This document shows, in pieces, positions 9,856-18,713 of a DNA stretch of 64,000 nucleotides. A model generated the notes under the pieces. That model did not search any database and had not been told where the DNA came from. It saw only the letters and a list, made by a program, of their open reading frames with translations. The translations under genes were made by a program, and so were the position numbers. Location of the stretch: contig JAUCSE010000047.1 in assembly GCA_030445275.1 (NCBI GenBank), positions 29,639-93,638 of the forward strand, given 5' to 3'. The DNA comes from Mucilaginibacter sp. (GTDB lineage Bacteria; Bacteroidota; Bacteroidia; Sphingobacteriales; Sphingobacteriaceae). How positions within the stretch are numbered: position 1 is the stretch's first letter; every line of letters begins with the position of its first letter.

Positions 9856-9900
9856 AAAGGCAAAGTTATTAAAAAAGTACTCAATATAGCGTTAGGAATA

Positions 9901-12900
9901 GTGTTGTTCATTTTATTGACACTGAGCATACTTTTACTGGCCTTTCAATTTAAACCGGTACAAACCTGGGCGGCAAAACAGGCCGCTGCATACCTGACGG
10001 ACGAGCTGCATACCAAGGTAGATGTGAAAAGCTTGTACATCAGACCATTCACTTCTGTGGTACTGGAGGGACTATATGTGCTTGATAAAAAGCAGGACAC
10101 TTTGCTAAGCACGCCCAAGCTGGCTGTTGATATTAACGGTTTTTCGTTGGTTACCAGCATCAAAAACAGGATAATCAATTTTGAATCTATCGAGCTGAAT
10201 AATGGCTCCTTTTACCTCAAGAAACAAAAAGACAGCACCACCAACCTGAAATTCATTCTTGATTATTTTAACTCTGGCGATACTACTAAAAAGGCCCCCA
10301 GCAAACCCTGGAGGCTTAATTTCGACAAAATAGTTGTTAATAATTTTCATTTCCGCTACAAAAACCAACTAGTTGATACCGTAGAGAACAAGGTTAACTT
10401 TGATGATATTGATGTAACCCATTTCAGTACAGTGGTTACCGGTATGGACATTAAGAACCATTTGTTTAAGGGCAATGTTCAAAACCTTACCCTGCAGGAA
10501 AAAAGCGGTTTTTACGTTAAAAACTTCACCGCGCACACTACTATTGATACTAACCAGATTATCCTGAAGCATCTGGCTATCCAAACCAAACATTCTGATC
10601 TCAAGGATTATTTCAGAATGCGTTTTAAATCATTTGATGATTTTGACAACTTTGAAAACCGGGTAAATATGGATGCCGACTTCAAAGCATCGCGTATATC
10701 ATCAACAGATATTGCCTACTTTACCAGCGGTATGGGCAAGGTAAGTTTTGACCTGGGTATTGAAGGGCAGGTTAAAGGTTTAGTGAACAACCTAAAAGCC
10801 AAACATGTTACTATTAGCGGCGGACAGGCCACCTTTGTTAGAGGCGACTTTAATTTGAGGGGATTGCCAGATTGGGATAATACTTTCCTTGAATTGAAAT
10901 TTGACCAGGTGGCATCAAATAAAAAGGATATGGATTATCTGATTAGTCATTTCTCTGGTTCGCCCAACATGAAAGTGCCTGCTATCATTGGCAAATTTGG
11001 CAATATTAATTTTACCGGCAGGTTCACCGGCTTACAAAATGATTTTGTAGCTTATGGTATTTTTAAAACCGGACTAGGCAGATTTGACTCAGACATTAAC
11101 CTTAAAATTGATAAAAAGGGAATCCCAAGCTACAGCGGCAAGGTAAATGTCTTGAACTTCGATATAGGCAATCTGCTTGATGAAAATACCTTGGGCCGCA
11201 CTACCTTTAATGCCGATATACAAGGCAGTGGCGATGAGCTAAAAAACCTGGGTATAAAGGTTGATGCCAACATTAACACCATTGATTTTAAAGGCTATAC
11301 CTATAATAAACTCACCGTAAACGGCACATTCGTTAAAAAACTGGCCAATGCGCATATCACCATAAATGATAAAAACGTAAAACTCGACTTAAAGGGCAGT
11401 GTTAACTTAAATCCGGCATTGCCTGCATATGATCTGGCGGCAACCATTAATGATGCCAACCTGAACAAGCTTAAACTAATTAATGATACCGTTACGATAA
11501 GCACTAAGCTAAAAACCGCGTTTTCGGGCAACAGTATTGATAATATAAGAGGCAATATTTTATTCTCGCCTGCCCGGGTGGTTGACCCGCGGAATAATTA
11601 CCTGGTTGACTCTTTATACCTGGCCGCCACCGGACAAGGCAATAACCGGGAAATAGTCCTAAAATCAGACTTTGCTGATGGTAACATTAAAGGAAGTTTT
11701 GACTTGGCTACCCTGCCATCGTATTTTAAAACAATTGCAAAAAAGTATATCCCTTCTATTAAAACAACTATTGTTACACCCAGGCCAGAGCAATTTGAGT
11801 TTAGCCTTAACCTTAAAAATACCGACCCACTTACCGCCATATTTGTACCTAGCTTAAAAATACCCGATCGCGGAACCTTGATAGGGCAGTTTAACTCCGA
11901 AACCAAGATAGCTTCCTTATCGGGATACATCAAAACCTTTAAATATGATAAAATTGTTTTCCATGATTTTATTATAGATGAAAACATAACAGATAGCATG
12001 CTGGGCCTCAACGTATCATTAAGCCGGGTTGACCTCACCGATAGCTTGTTTGTTAAGGACATTAACATTACCAATTTCCTTAAAAACGACAGTTTAAACT
12101 TTAACGTTAAACTATCAGATAAAAACGCGGTGAACCAGCTTGACCTTTACGGTTTGGTTGAATTTGGACGCGATACTACCGCCAAACTAAAACTGCTGCC
12201 ATCAGATGTGATATTGGAAAAAGCAAAATGGCATATACAGGATCAGGTTCGTATACGTTTATTGGATGGTAAAACCCAGGTATCAGGTTTTGAGCTGTCA
12301 AACGGTTTACAAAAGGTACGTATAGACGGGTTTATATCTGATAACCCTGCGGACGAGCTCAAGCTGTCGTTCGAGAAGTTTAATATGCGCACATTTAACC
12401 AGCTTACCCGAACCTCAGGCATATATTTAAGGGGCGCTTTGAACGGAGATGTTAAGTTTACCTCCATCATTAAATCGCCGGGAGTTGATGCGCATTTAAC
12501 CATCGATTCATTGACCATGAACAGAACACTCATTGGCAATGTGAAACTGGAATCAACCCTGGGCAATGATCGTAAACAGGCCAATATCAATTTAAACATC
12601 CTTAACCGCGGCCTGGAAACCATGAAAGTTGCCGGTATTTATTCCTTTGGACATGATACCGACGATAACCTTGATTTTGATATTAAAATGAACCAGACCG
12701 AGGCTATTATCTTTACGCCTTTCATCAAGGATCTGGTATCAAACGTTAAAGGACAAATTTCAACAGACCTTAAACTCACCGGAAAACCGAAAAATCCGCA
12801 GTTGAACGGTACGCTGACACTCGAGAATACCGGTGTTACCGTTAACTACTTAAAAACCGCCTACACCGTTAATAATAAACTGGATGTTAATAACAGCGTT

Positions 12901-14343
12901 ATTAATATTAAAGACATGGTGCTGAAAGATTACAAGGGCGGTACCGGTACAGCAAACGGAACCGTTAATTTGAACAACCTTTCAAACCCTGATATACAGG
13001 TGGTACTTGTTGCCCATAATTTGATGGCATTAAATACCACCTTTAAAGACAATCATATTTACTATGGTACTGCATTTGGAACCGGTACATTTAGTTTTAA
13101 GGGTCCGGTTGATAACATGAAGATAGATATTACTGCCCGTACAGAAGCAGGCACGGTATTCAATATCCCGCTCAATACCTCATCAACAGCCAGTGATTAT
13201 GATTTTATAAGATTTGTAGGCCATAAGGATACCATGAAAGTTGCCGACAAAGGGCGGGCCTTTAGTGGCGTTACCCTTAACTTTGACCTCAGCGCCGACG
13301 AAAAAACAATTGTTAAAATAACTACTGATTATGGTTTATTGGAAGGCAGCGGCGTAGCTAACAATTTAAAGCTTAACATTAACAGTTTGGGCGATTTTGA
13401 AATGTACGGCGACTTTTTGATAAGCACCGGTAAGTTTGAGTTTACAGCTAAAGACTTTATCAGCAAAAACTTCACAGTGAGCCAGGGTGGTACCATCAGG
13501 TGGACAGGTAACCCATCAAATGCCGAGATAAACCTGAAAGCGCTTTACGAATTGCGCACAAGTAAGGCACCGCTTTATACAGCTGCAGGCATACAAACGC
13601 CAACCTCTACGCAAACAACCCTGGTACAGGCACAACTGTTACTCACCAAATCATTATTGCAACCCGTAATTGATTTTGATTTTAACTTCCCTACAGATCC
13701 ATCGGTAAAGGATGATCTGGCTACATACCTGGCCGATAACAATAACCGCAGTCAGCAGGCCATCAGCATTATTGTGCGTCGTACTTTTTCGTCAAATAAC
13801 AATAACAATTTAACTAACCAGCTTTCGGGCACGGCGCTCCAGGCGGTGAGCGAATTTGCATTTAATAAACTGAACACCCTGATATCCCAATCAAATATCA
13901 AAAACTTCGATTTGAATATACGCTCATTTAATGAAGCCAGTGCCTCGTTAAGGTTTTTCAGTAACCGCTTATCATTTAATGGTAGTTTATTTACCAACAA
14001 TGGCTCAAATGACCCCTTTAATACAAGCAACAGCTTGTTTAATTCAAGCTTAAGCAAGGATTTTGAAGCCCTGTACCAGATCAGGAAGGACGGTAACCTT
14101 ACAGCCAGATATTCCTACAGGCTTTTAAATAATACCACATTGAATTCGCTAAACAGCGATGCCATTCCGCAATATGTTAGTGGCTTTGGTTTAGTGTATA
14201 CCCGTGACTTTGATACGTTTGGCGAGTTTATCAAGAGTATTTTTAGGAAGAGCCGGACCGACAGGGCACCGATAACTCCCACACCTGTAGCGCCAGCAGG
14301 CAGCAACCAACCGGCAACCAAAAAGGAGGACGATGAGAATTAA
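9901..14343 (+). CDS. TamB-type translocation/assembly module protein
   Basis: At least 1480 residues. It has an N-terminal membrane anchor (LFILLTLSILLLAF), then very long beta-rich repeats full of D/N and short hydrophobic strands. A C-terminal DUF490/TamB domain of about 400 residues follows, with LRTSKAPLYTA and LLLTKSLLQPVIDFDFNFP segments. It ends in a disordered Pro/Thr/Lys tail. TamB-like proteins form a hydrophobic groove bridging inner and outer membranes and help phospholipid transport or outer-membrane protein assembly. The GTG at 9901 is the first standard start, but the frame runs open to the TAA at 9853 and adds KVIKKVLNIALGIV, a natural anchor n-region. The true start is therefore uncertain (see findings). 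Monocistronic. Confidence 0.9.
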   Translation: MLFILLTLSILLLAFQFKPVQTWAAKQAAAYLTDELHTKVDVKSLYIRPFTSVVLEGLYVLDKKQDTLLSTPKLAVDINGFSLVTSIKNRIINFESIELNNGSFYLKKQKDSTTNLKFILDYFNSGDTTKKAPSKPWRLNFDKIVVNNFHFRYKNQLVDTVENKVNFDDIDVTHFSTVVTGMDIKNHLFKGNVQNLTLQEKSGFYVKNFTAHTTIDTNQIILKHLAIQTKHSDLKDYFRMRFKSFDDFDNFENRVNMDADFKASRISSTDIAYFTSGMGKVSFDLGIEGQVKGLVNNLKAKHVTISGGQATFVRGDFNLRGLPDWDNTFLELKFDQVASNKKDMDYLISHFSGSPNMKVPAIIGKFGNINFTGRFTGLQNDFVAYGIFKTGLGRFDSDINLKIDKKGIPSYSGKVNVLNFDIGNLLDENTLGRTTFNADIQGSGDELKNLGIKVDANINTIDFKGYTYNKLTVNGTFVKKLANAHITINDKNVKLDLKGSVNLNPALPAYDLAATINDANLNKLKLINDTVTISTKLKTAFSGNSIDNIRGNILFSPARVVDPRNNYLVDSLYLAATGQGNNREIVLKSDFADGNIKGSFDLATLPSYFKTIAKKYIPSIKTTIVTPRPEQFEFSLNLKNTDPLTAIFVPSLKIPDRGTLIGQFNSETKIASLSGYIKTFKYDKIVFHDFIIDENITDSMLGLNVSLSRVDLTDSLFVKDINITNFLKNDSLNFNVKLSDKNAVNQLDLYGLVEFGRDTTAKLKLLPSDVILEKAKWHIQDQVRIRLLDGKTQVSGFELSNGLQKVRIDGFISDNPADELKLSFEKFNMRTFNQLTRTSGIYLRGALNGDVKFTSIIKSPGVDAHLTIDSLTMNRTLIGNVKLESTLGNDRKQANINLNILNRGLETMKVAGIYSFGHDTDDNLDFDIKMNQTEAIIFTPFIKDLVSNVKGQISTDLKLTGKPKNPQLNGTLTLENTGVTVNYLKTAYTVNNKLDVNNSVINIKDMVLKDYKGGTGTANGTVNLNNLSNPDIQVVLVAHNLMALNTTFKDNHIYYGTAFGTGTFSFKGPVDNMKIDITARTEAGTVFNIPLNTSSTASDYDFIRFVGHKDTMKVADKGRAFSGVTLNFDLSADEKTIVKITTDYGLLEGSGVANNLKLNINSLGDFEMYGDFLISTGKFEFTAKDFISKNFTVSQGGTIRWTGNPSNAEINLKALYELRTSKAPLYTAAGIQTPTSTQTTLVQAQLLLTKSLLQPVIDFDFNFPTDPSVKDDLATYLADNNNRSQQAISIIVRRTFSSNNNNNLTNQLSGTALQAVSEFAFNKLNTLISQSNIKNFDLNIRSFNEASASLRFFSNRLSFNGSLFTNNGSNDPFNTSNSLFNSSLSKDFEALYQIRKDGNLTARYSYRLLNNTTLNSLNSDAIPQYVSGFGLVYTRDFDTFGEFIKSIFRKSRTDRAPITPTPVAPAGSNQPATKKEDDEN

Positions 14344-14402
14344 CTAATGTAAGCTCAGGATAAATAATGTCATTTCGAACGAGGTACGGGGTCGAAAAAG
14401 GA

Positions 14403-14477
14403 CTGTCACCCTGAGCTTGTCGAAGGGTCGCGCGCAGAGGCCCCACCCACTATGCTTCGACAAGCTCAGCATGACAG
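14403..14477. repeat. dispersed inverted repeat (cctgagcttgtcgaagg type)
   Basis: The arms 14403-14425 and 14455-14477 are complementary at 21 of 23 positions (left arm starts CTGTCACCCTGAGCTTGT). The element lies between the convergent TamB-like and ribBA genes. There is no T run, so a role as a classical terminator is doubtful, though it could fold in both transcripts. Confidence 0.8.
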
Positions 14478-14511
14478 CCAAATGTAAATGCATAAGATTT
14501 AGAATATCTTA

Positions 14512-15717
14512 TTAATGATCGCGCATAATAGCGTGATCCATTTTATCTCTTTTGGTACGCAAATATGATTCGTTATGCGGGTTTGAAGCTATCTCAATAG
14601 GCACATTTTCAACCACTTCCAAGCCATAGCCAATAAGACCGGCCCGTTTTTTTGGATTATTGGTCATCAGGCGCATTTTGGAAACACCCAGGCTGCGTAA
14701 TATCTGCGCACCGATACCATAATCGCGTTGATCCATTTTAAAACCTAACTTAATATTAGCCTCCACAGTATCTAAACCGCTTTCTTGTAAATGATATGCC
14801 TTGAGTTTATTGATCAGGCCAATACCCCGGCCCTCCTGGTTCATATACACTACAACACCTTTACCTTCCTGACTGATCATCTCCATAGCTTTGTGCAGCT
14901 GCGGACCGCAATCGCAGCGGCATGAGCCAAAAATATCGCCGGTAACGCATGAACTATGCACGCGAACCAAAACAGGCTCACCGGGCTCCCAGGTACCTTT
15001 AATAAGGGCCAGGTGATTTTCGCCGGTATCCAGTTGGGTGTAGCCAATCATATCAAAATCGCCCCATTCAGTTGGCATTTTTACCGATACCTCTTTCCTT
15101 ACCAGGGTTTCGGCATTTAAACGGTAAGCTATCAGATCTTTGATGGATACAATTTTGAGGTCAAATTCCTTTGCCATGATCAACAGATCAGGCAGGCGGG
15201 CCATATCGCCATCCTCCTTCATAATTTCGCATATTACACCTGCAGGCTCAAATCCGGCTAAAACAGCCAGATCAATAGCAGCCTCAGTATGGCCTGACCG
15301 GCGCAGCACACCGCCATCTTTGGCTATCAGCGGAAATATATGTCCCGGGCGACCCAGATCCTCTGGTTTTATTGCAGGATCAATTAAGGCCAACGAGGTT
15401 TTTGACCTGTCAGAAGCCGAAATTCCTGTTGTGCAACCATGCCCAAGCAAGTCAACAGAAACTGTAAAGTTAGTTTCGTGCGAGGTGGTATTATGGCTTA
15501 CCATAGGTTGCAGCTCAAGCTCACGGGCACGCTGCTGGGTAATGGGCGCACATACCAGCCCACGGCCATGGCGAACCATAAAGTTTATGGCCTCGGGTGT
15601 GGCATTGCGTGCCGCTGTTAAAAAATCGCCTTCGTTTTCGCGGTCCTCGTCATCAACTACGATGATCATTTTACCGGCTTTTATATCTTCAATTGCTTCG
15701 TGTATCGTGTTTAGCAT
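14512..15717 (-). CDS. ribBA: bifunctional DHBP synthase / GTP cyclohydrolase II (RibBA)
   Basis: A 401-residue fusion of the two entry enzymes of riboflavin synthesis. Residues about 1-205 are RibB, which makes 3,4-dihydroxy-2-butanone 4-phosphate from ribulose 5-phosphate; [13 protein letters not shown] binds the metal and substrate phosphate. Residues about 210-401 are RibA, which opens GTP. Its zinc site is the Cys set in [18 protein letters not shown], and the GTP site includes NQEGRGIGL. It is cytoplasmic. The adjacent LptF/G gene lies upstream on the same strand, separated by 211 bp containing repeat sequence. I do not see an FMN riboswitch in that gap. Confidence 0.96.
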   Translation of the reverse strand: MLNTIHEAIEDIKAGKMIIVVDDEDRENEGDFLTAARNATPEAINFMVRHGRGLVCAPITQQRARELELQPMVSHNTTSHETNFTVSVDLLGHGCTTGISASDRSKTSLALIDPAIKPEDLGRPGHIFPLIAKDGGVLRRSGHTEAAIDLAVLAGFEPAGVICEIMKEDGDMARLPDLLIMAKEFDLKIVSIKDLIAYRLNAETLVRKEVSVKMPTEWGDFDMIGYTQLDTGENHLALIKGTWEPGEPVLVRVHSSCVTGDIFGSCRCDCGPQLHKAMEMISQEGKGVVVYMNQEGRGIGLINKLKAYHLQESGLDTVEANIKLGFKMDQRDYGIGAQILRSLGVSKMRLMTNNPKKRAGLIGYGLEVVENVPIEIASNPHNESYLRTKRDKMDHAIMRDH

Positions 15718-15739
15718 TATATCTGTATTATTAAGCTCC

Positions 15740-15835
15740 TTATCAAGAAGTTAGCATCAAGCATCAGGATTTTTGAAGAGCCTATGAAAAATACGGCTGT
15801 CTTGATACCTGATACTAAAACTTGATACTTTATTT
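15740..15835. repeat. weak inverted repeat of 'atcaagtatcagg' type
   Basis: TAGCATCAAGCATCAGGA on the left and TCTTGATACCTGATACTA on the right are partly complementary. It lies between ribBA and the LptF/G gene and looks like another intergenic repeat family. Confidence 0.4.
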
Positions 15836-15928
15836 AAACAAATTTATGATATATATAAATGATTCTGGTCGGTACTGTGTAAAATCCTGAAAGGCAGGGA
15901 ATACATCCCTATAATGATTACGGTTAAC

Positions 15929-17368
15929 TTAAGCTTTAGTTGCCTTACGCTTAATAAATTTATTAAACCAACGCTTATAAAGCTCCATATCAAATATCAC
16001 AGAATCAGTAGCTGCTTTATATGATAAGAAAAGGCCAATTGGTGTGAGCACGATGATGGCGATCCACATGCCAAAAATGATGGAAACATTCCCCGCTTTT
16101 ACTGATTTTTCGCCTATGGTTGATATGATATAATATATCAGGAAAAAAATCACTGAAATTACAACCGGTAAACCCAGGCCGCCTTTGCGGATGATGGCGC
16201 CCAGCGGGGCGCCAATTAAAAACAACGCAATACAAGCAGCAGAGAGGGTATACTTTTTTTGCAGTTCAACCGAATATCTGCGTATGGTTTCTGAATCACT
16301 CTTATACCGGTCTGTACGGTTTTTTAATACGTCCTTTATAGACCGAACCTCGGATGCTGCACTTGACAAGGCAACTACCTGATCGGTCAGTTTCAGGTTT
16401 TTCAACACCCCTGTCTTATCGGCCGGTATAAATTTCTTTCCAACCATCGATTTTGTTGGGATCGAAAAATATTTAATATATGGAGTAACCAATTTATAAT
16501 TCATTACTATACCTCCGTCAATCTGGTGTTGGGTAGAGTCAATGAACTTGTACAGTTGTTTTAAATTCATCATTTGCGAGGCCGTCTTAAACTCACTTTC
16601 GTTGGTACGCGCCAGTTTAAAGCTAGACAGATCAAATTTTTGCTCCGTTTCTTTAAACCGGAACCTGGTTAAACGCTGCCTTAAATTGTAGGTGGCTTTG
16701 TCGCCGGCGGCCTCTTCATAACTTACACCGTCTTTCAGCTTCAATACCAGGAATTTATCGCCCATGGTGCGGAACATGGTGCCTTCGCGGGCAATAGTTA
16801 CATTAACATTATTGTTATCCTCCGTTTTTTTGTAAATCATGATACCGTACAGCCTTTGTCCGTCGGGATCCTTTTTGCTTACCCGAATGGTATAACCCGG
16901 AAAGCTATTGCTAAAAACCCCTTCGGGCAGCAGATCGGCCGATTTTTGTTTTCGGGCATCGTACAATAACGAAAAATATTTCAGATTGGCTACCGGCAGC
17001 ATATAGTCTGAAAAAAAGAACGCGGCAACGCTCAGCACAGATACAATAATGATCATGGGGTACATCGCCCTGCGCAAGGATATACCCGCGGCCTTAATAG
17101 CTACCAGCTCATAGTTTTCGCCCAGGGCGCCATAAGTCATGATGGTGGAGAGCAGTACCGACAGTGGGAGCGCCATTGACACATTGGTGGCCGAGTTGTA
17201 CATCATCAGTTCAAGAATGGTGTACCAGGCAAAACCCTTACCAATCAAATCGTCAATGTATTTAAATAAAAATAACATCAACAGTACAAACATGACGATG
17301 AAAAGCGTACTTACAAAAGGTCTTATAAACGATTTTAGTAGTAAAAGATGTATCTTCTTCATCAGCAC
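15929..17368 (-). CDS. LptF/LptG family permease (YjgP/YjgQ)
   Basis: A 479-residue inner-membrane protein. It has six transmembrane helices split three and three around a periplasmic beta-rich domain (about residues 125-370), the arrangement of LptF/LptG. With LptB ATPase this forms the ABC transporter that extracts lipopolysaccharide and pushes it along the Lpt bridge. N-terminal KKIHLLLLKSFIRPF is the typical amphipathic start before TM1. The neighbouring genes show no second Lpt gene, so I cannot say whether this is LptF or LptG. ATG at codon 3 (MKKIHLL) is an equally good start. The last cytoplasmic tail is rich in Lys. Confidence 0.9.
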   Translation of the reverse strand: MLMKKIHLLLLKSFIRPFVSTLFIVMFVLLMLFLFKYIDDLIGKGFAWYTILELMMYNSATNVSMALPLSVLLSTIMTYGALGENYELVAIKAAGISLRRAMYPMIIIVSVLSVAAFFFSDYMLPVANLKYFSLLYDARKQKSADLLPEGVFSNSFPGYTIRVSKKDPDGQRLYGIMIYKKTEDNNNVNVTIAREGTMFRTMGDKFLVLKLKDGVSYEEAAGDKATYNLRQRLTRFRFKETEQKFDLSSFKLARTNESEFKTASQMMNLKQLYKFIDSTQHQIDGGIVMNYKLVTPYIKYFSIPTKSMVGKKFIPADKTGVLKNLKLTDQVVALSSAASEVRSIKDVLKNRTDRYKSDSETIRRYSVELQKKYTLSAACIALFLIGAPLGAIIRKGGLGLPVVISVIFFLIYYIISTIGEKSVKAGNVSIIFGMWIAIIVLTPIGLFLSYKAATDSVIFDMELYKRWFNKFIKRKATKA

Positions 17369-17444
17369 AATTTGTATAACAGGACAGTGTAAAATCCTCC
17401 CGGCAGGTTAATTTTCATTAACGCACAAAAGGTGTTTCACAATA

Positions 17445-17452
17445 CAAAATTA
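17445..17452 (-). promoter_or_regulatory. possible -7 box for the LptF/G gene
   Basis: On the minus strand this reads TAATTTTG, matching the Bacteroidota consensus TAnnTTTG, about 77 bp before the start codon. No convincing -33 element lies at the right spacing, so support is modest. Confidence 0.35.
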
Positions 17453-17469
17453 GCTAAAATTAAATTCCC

Positions 17470-17850
17470 TTAAGCACCCAATACACTAATGAGGTACTCG
17501 ATCTGGTTATCCCATATCAATTTACGCTCGGCAATTGCATCTTCGGTGGCAAAATCGGTAATGCTCAGGGCAACATCGTTGGTGAGCTCATCCTGCAGAA
17601 TTTCCATTTCAAAATAAAACTGCGGCTCATCATCAACCCACTTAAACCGCACCAGTTTATTTTCTTTTACAAGCAATAGCTTTGCTTTTTGCGGTTCATC
17701 ATCCCAGGTAAAAGTATAAACCTGGTCTTTTATATTCACATCATCAGCAAACCATTGCGCTAACCCATTAGGCTCATTCAGAAAGGTAAACAGTATTCTT
17801 GGAGATGATTTTATCTCATATTCAATGGTAAATTTCTTTTTTTCGGACAT
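17470..17850 (-). CDS. START-like (SRPBCC) domain protein
   Basis: A 126-residue single-domain protein with the helix-grip pattern: KFTIEYEIKSSPRILFTFLNEPNGLAQWFADDV, alternating strands, and a C-terminal helix LIWDNQIEYLISVLGA. It resembles AHSA1/START-like proteins conserved in Bacteroidota. The fold makes a hydrophobic pocket for a lipid or other apolar ligand, but the ligand here is unknown. It is cytoplasmic with no signal peptide. It precedes the LptF/G gene on the same strand by 101 bp, so co-transcription is possible but not shown. Confidence 0.82.
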   Translation of the reverse strand: MSEKKKFTIEYEIKSSPRILFTFLNEPNGLAQWFADDVNIKDQVYTFTWDDEPQKAKLLLVKENKLVRFKWVDDEPQFYFEMEILQDELTNDVALSITDFATEDAIAERKLIWDNQIEYLISVLGA

Positions 17851-17920
17851 CTGGGTTTATACTTGAAAAGCACTTAAGCTGTAAATGTTAACATTTTTTC
17901 TAAAGAAAACGAATTTCTGC

Positions 17921-17928
17921 TATATTTG
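17921..17928 (+). promoter_or_regulatory. -7 promoter box, probably for tRNA-Met
   Basis: TATATTTG fits TAnnTTTG exactly, 84 bp upstream of the mature tRNA 5' end on the same strand. This would give a 5' leader removed by RNase P. Confidence 0.5.
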
Positions 17929-18011
17929 CAAACCTTTTTAAGGAAGGCCAATGATTTACAAAGGCCGCTCTTTTAAATTAACCATTGAAAAAGAGTAATA
18001 TACATTAAAAC

Positions 18012-18085
18012 GGCGGGGTAGCTCAGATGGTTAGAGCGTAGGATTCATAACCCTAAGGTCGGCAGTTCGATCCTGCTCCCCGCTA
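18012..18085 (+). tRNA. tRNA-Met (anticodon CAT)
   Basis: 74 nt fold as a cloverleaf. The acceptor is GGCGGGG/CCCCGCT (first pair G-T), the D stem is GCTC/GAGC, and the T arm is GGCAG-TTCGATC-CTGCT. The anticodon stem TAGGA/CCCTA surrounds TTCATAA, with an A-C mismatch at pair 31-39. The discriminator is A, and CCA is not encoded. The overall shape fits elongator tRNA-Met. A lysidine-modified tRNA-Ile(CAU) cannot be excluded by sequence reading alone. Confidence 0.92.
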
Positions 18086-18190
18086 CTGAGGCAGAAAACG
18101 GCCTTGAAATGCATAATTTCAAGGCCTCTGTTTTTTCTACAATTTGCTATTGGTCTGAAATCCAATACAATATCCAGTTCGATCCTGCTC
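18063..18190 (+). other. 16-bp tRNA 3'-part direct repeat (possible att sites)
   Basis: CAGTTCGATCCTGCTC occurs in the tRNA T arm at 18063-18078 and again, without a tRNA around it, at 18175-18190. Integrases that use tRNA genes leave such a repeat of the tRNA 3' part at the element end. The second copy lies outside the terminator, at the edge of the accessory region. Confidence 0.55.
18100..18137 (+). terminator. terminator after tRNA-Met
   Basis: The perfect 11-bp arms GGCCTTGAAAT and ATTTCAAGGCC surround a 5-nt loop, followed by TCTGTTTTTTCT. It lies 15 bp past the tRNA end. Confidence 0.85.
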
Positions 18191-18252
18191 TAGTACCTAA
18201 AGCAAGAACATCTTTAAAATCAACCAACAACTACTTTATACTGCGCTGTATT

Positions 18253-18459
18253 TCAATTAATTAGATTGCCTCTTCTTCGTCTTTTAACAGTTCGATATTT
18301 TTCATCAAAATTATTCTCCTTAAATGCTTGTTCTATTGTCAATTTCGCTAAATGTCTCATGGCTGAAAGGATAGCTTTTGCTTGTTCTACAGTCACAATT
18401 GTTCCTTTTTTCTTCAGTATTTCGACCGCTTCTTCCGGCGTGTAAGGTTGCTTTGCCAT
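18253..18459 (-). CDS. small island-associated protein of unknown function
   Basis: A 68-residue protein. The N-terminal half YTPEEAVEILKKKGTIVTVE followed by QAKAILSAMRHLAKLTIEQAF looks like a compact helical domain. The C-terminus is very basic (KRRRRG), suggesting nucleic-acid contact. I recall similar short ORFs with the 'PEEAVEILKK.G..VT.EQAK.IL' pattern on mobile elements of Bacteroidota, but no function is known to me. It stands alone on the minus strand in the region next to tRNA-Met. Confidence 0.6.
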   Translation of the reverse strand: MAKQPYTPEEAVEILKKKGTIVTVEQAKAILSAMRHLAKLTIEQAFKENNFDEKYRTVKRRRRGNLIN

Positions 18460-18713
18460 AGTATTTAAAATGAGTGATGAACATATATTCTAAAACAACG
18501 CTACACAAAAATTATTGATTGTTACATTTTAAAATAGATGATTAATCTATTACTGGGTATGATGACGGATTATTGCGACTACCGCTGTAGCGAACAAACT
18601 GAAGCAAATTGTGAGAGAAAATTCCTTAAATCTAAATAAACCGGAGATTCTGTTGAATGAGACTAAGGCTATCCATTTGTTATAGAAGCATCTACCATAA
18701 TCACGATTGCTGT

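Noticed and set aside
14403..14477. Rho-independent terminator between the TamB-like gene and ribBA
   Set aside because: The inverted repeat lacks a T run on either side and matches a dispersed-repeat type, so it is listed as a repeat.
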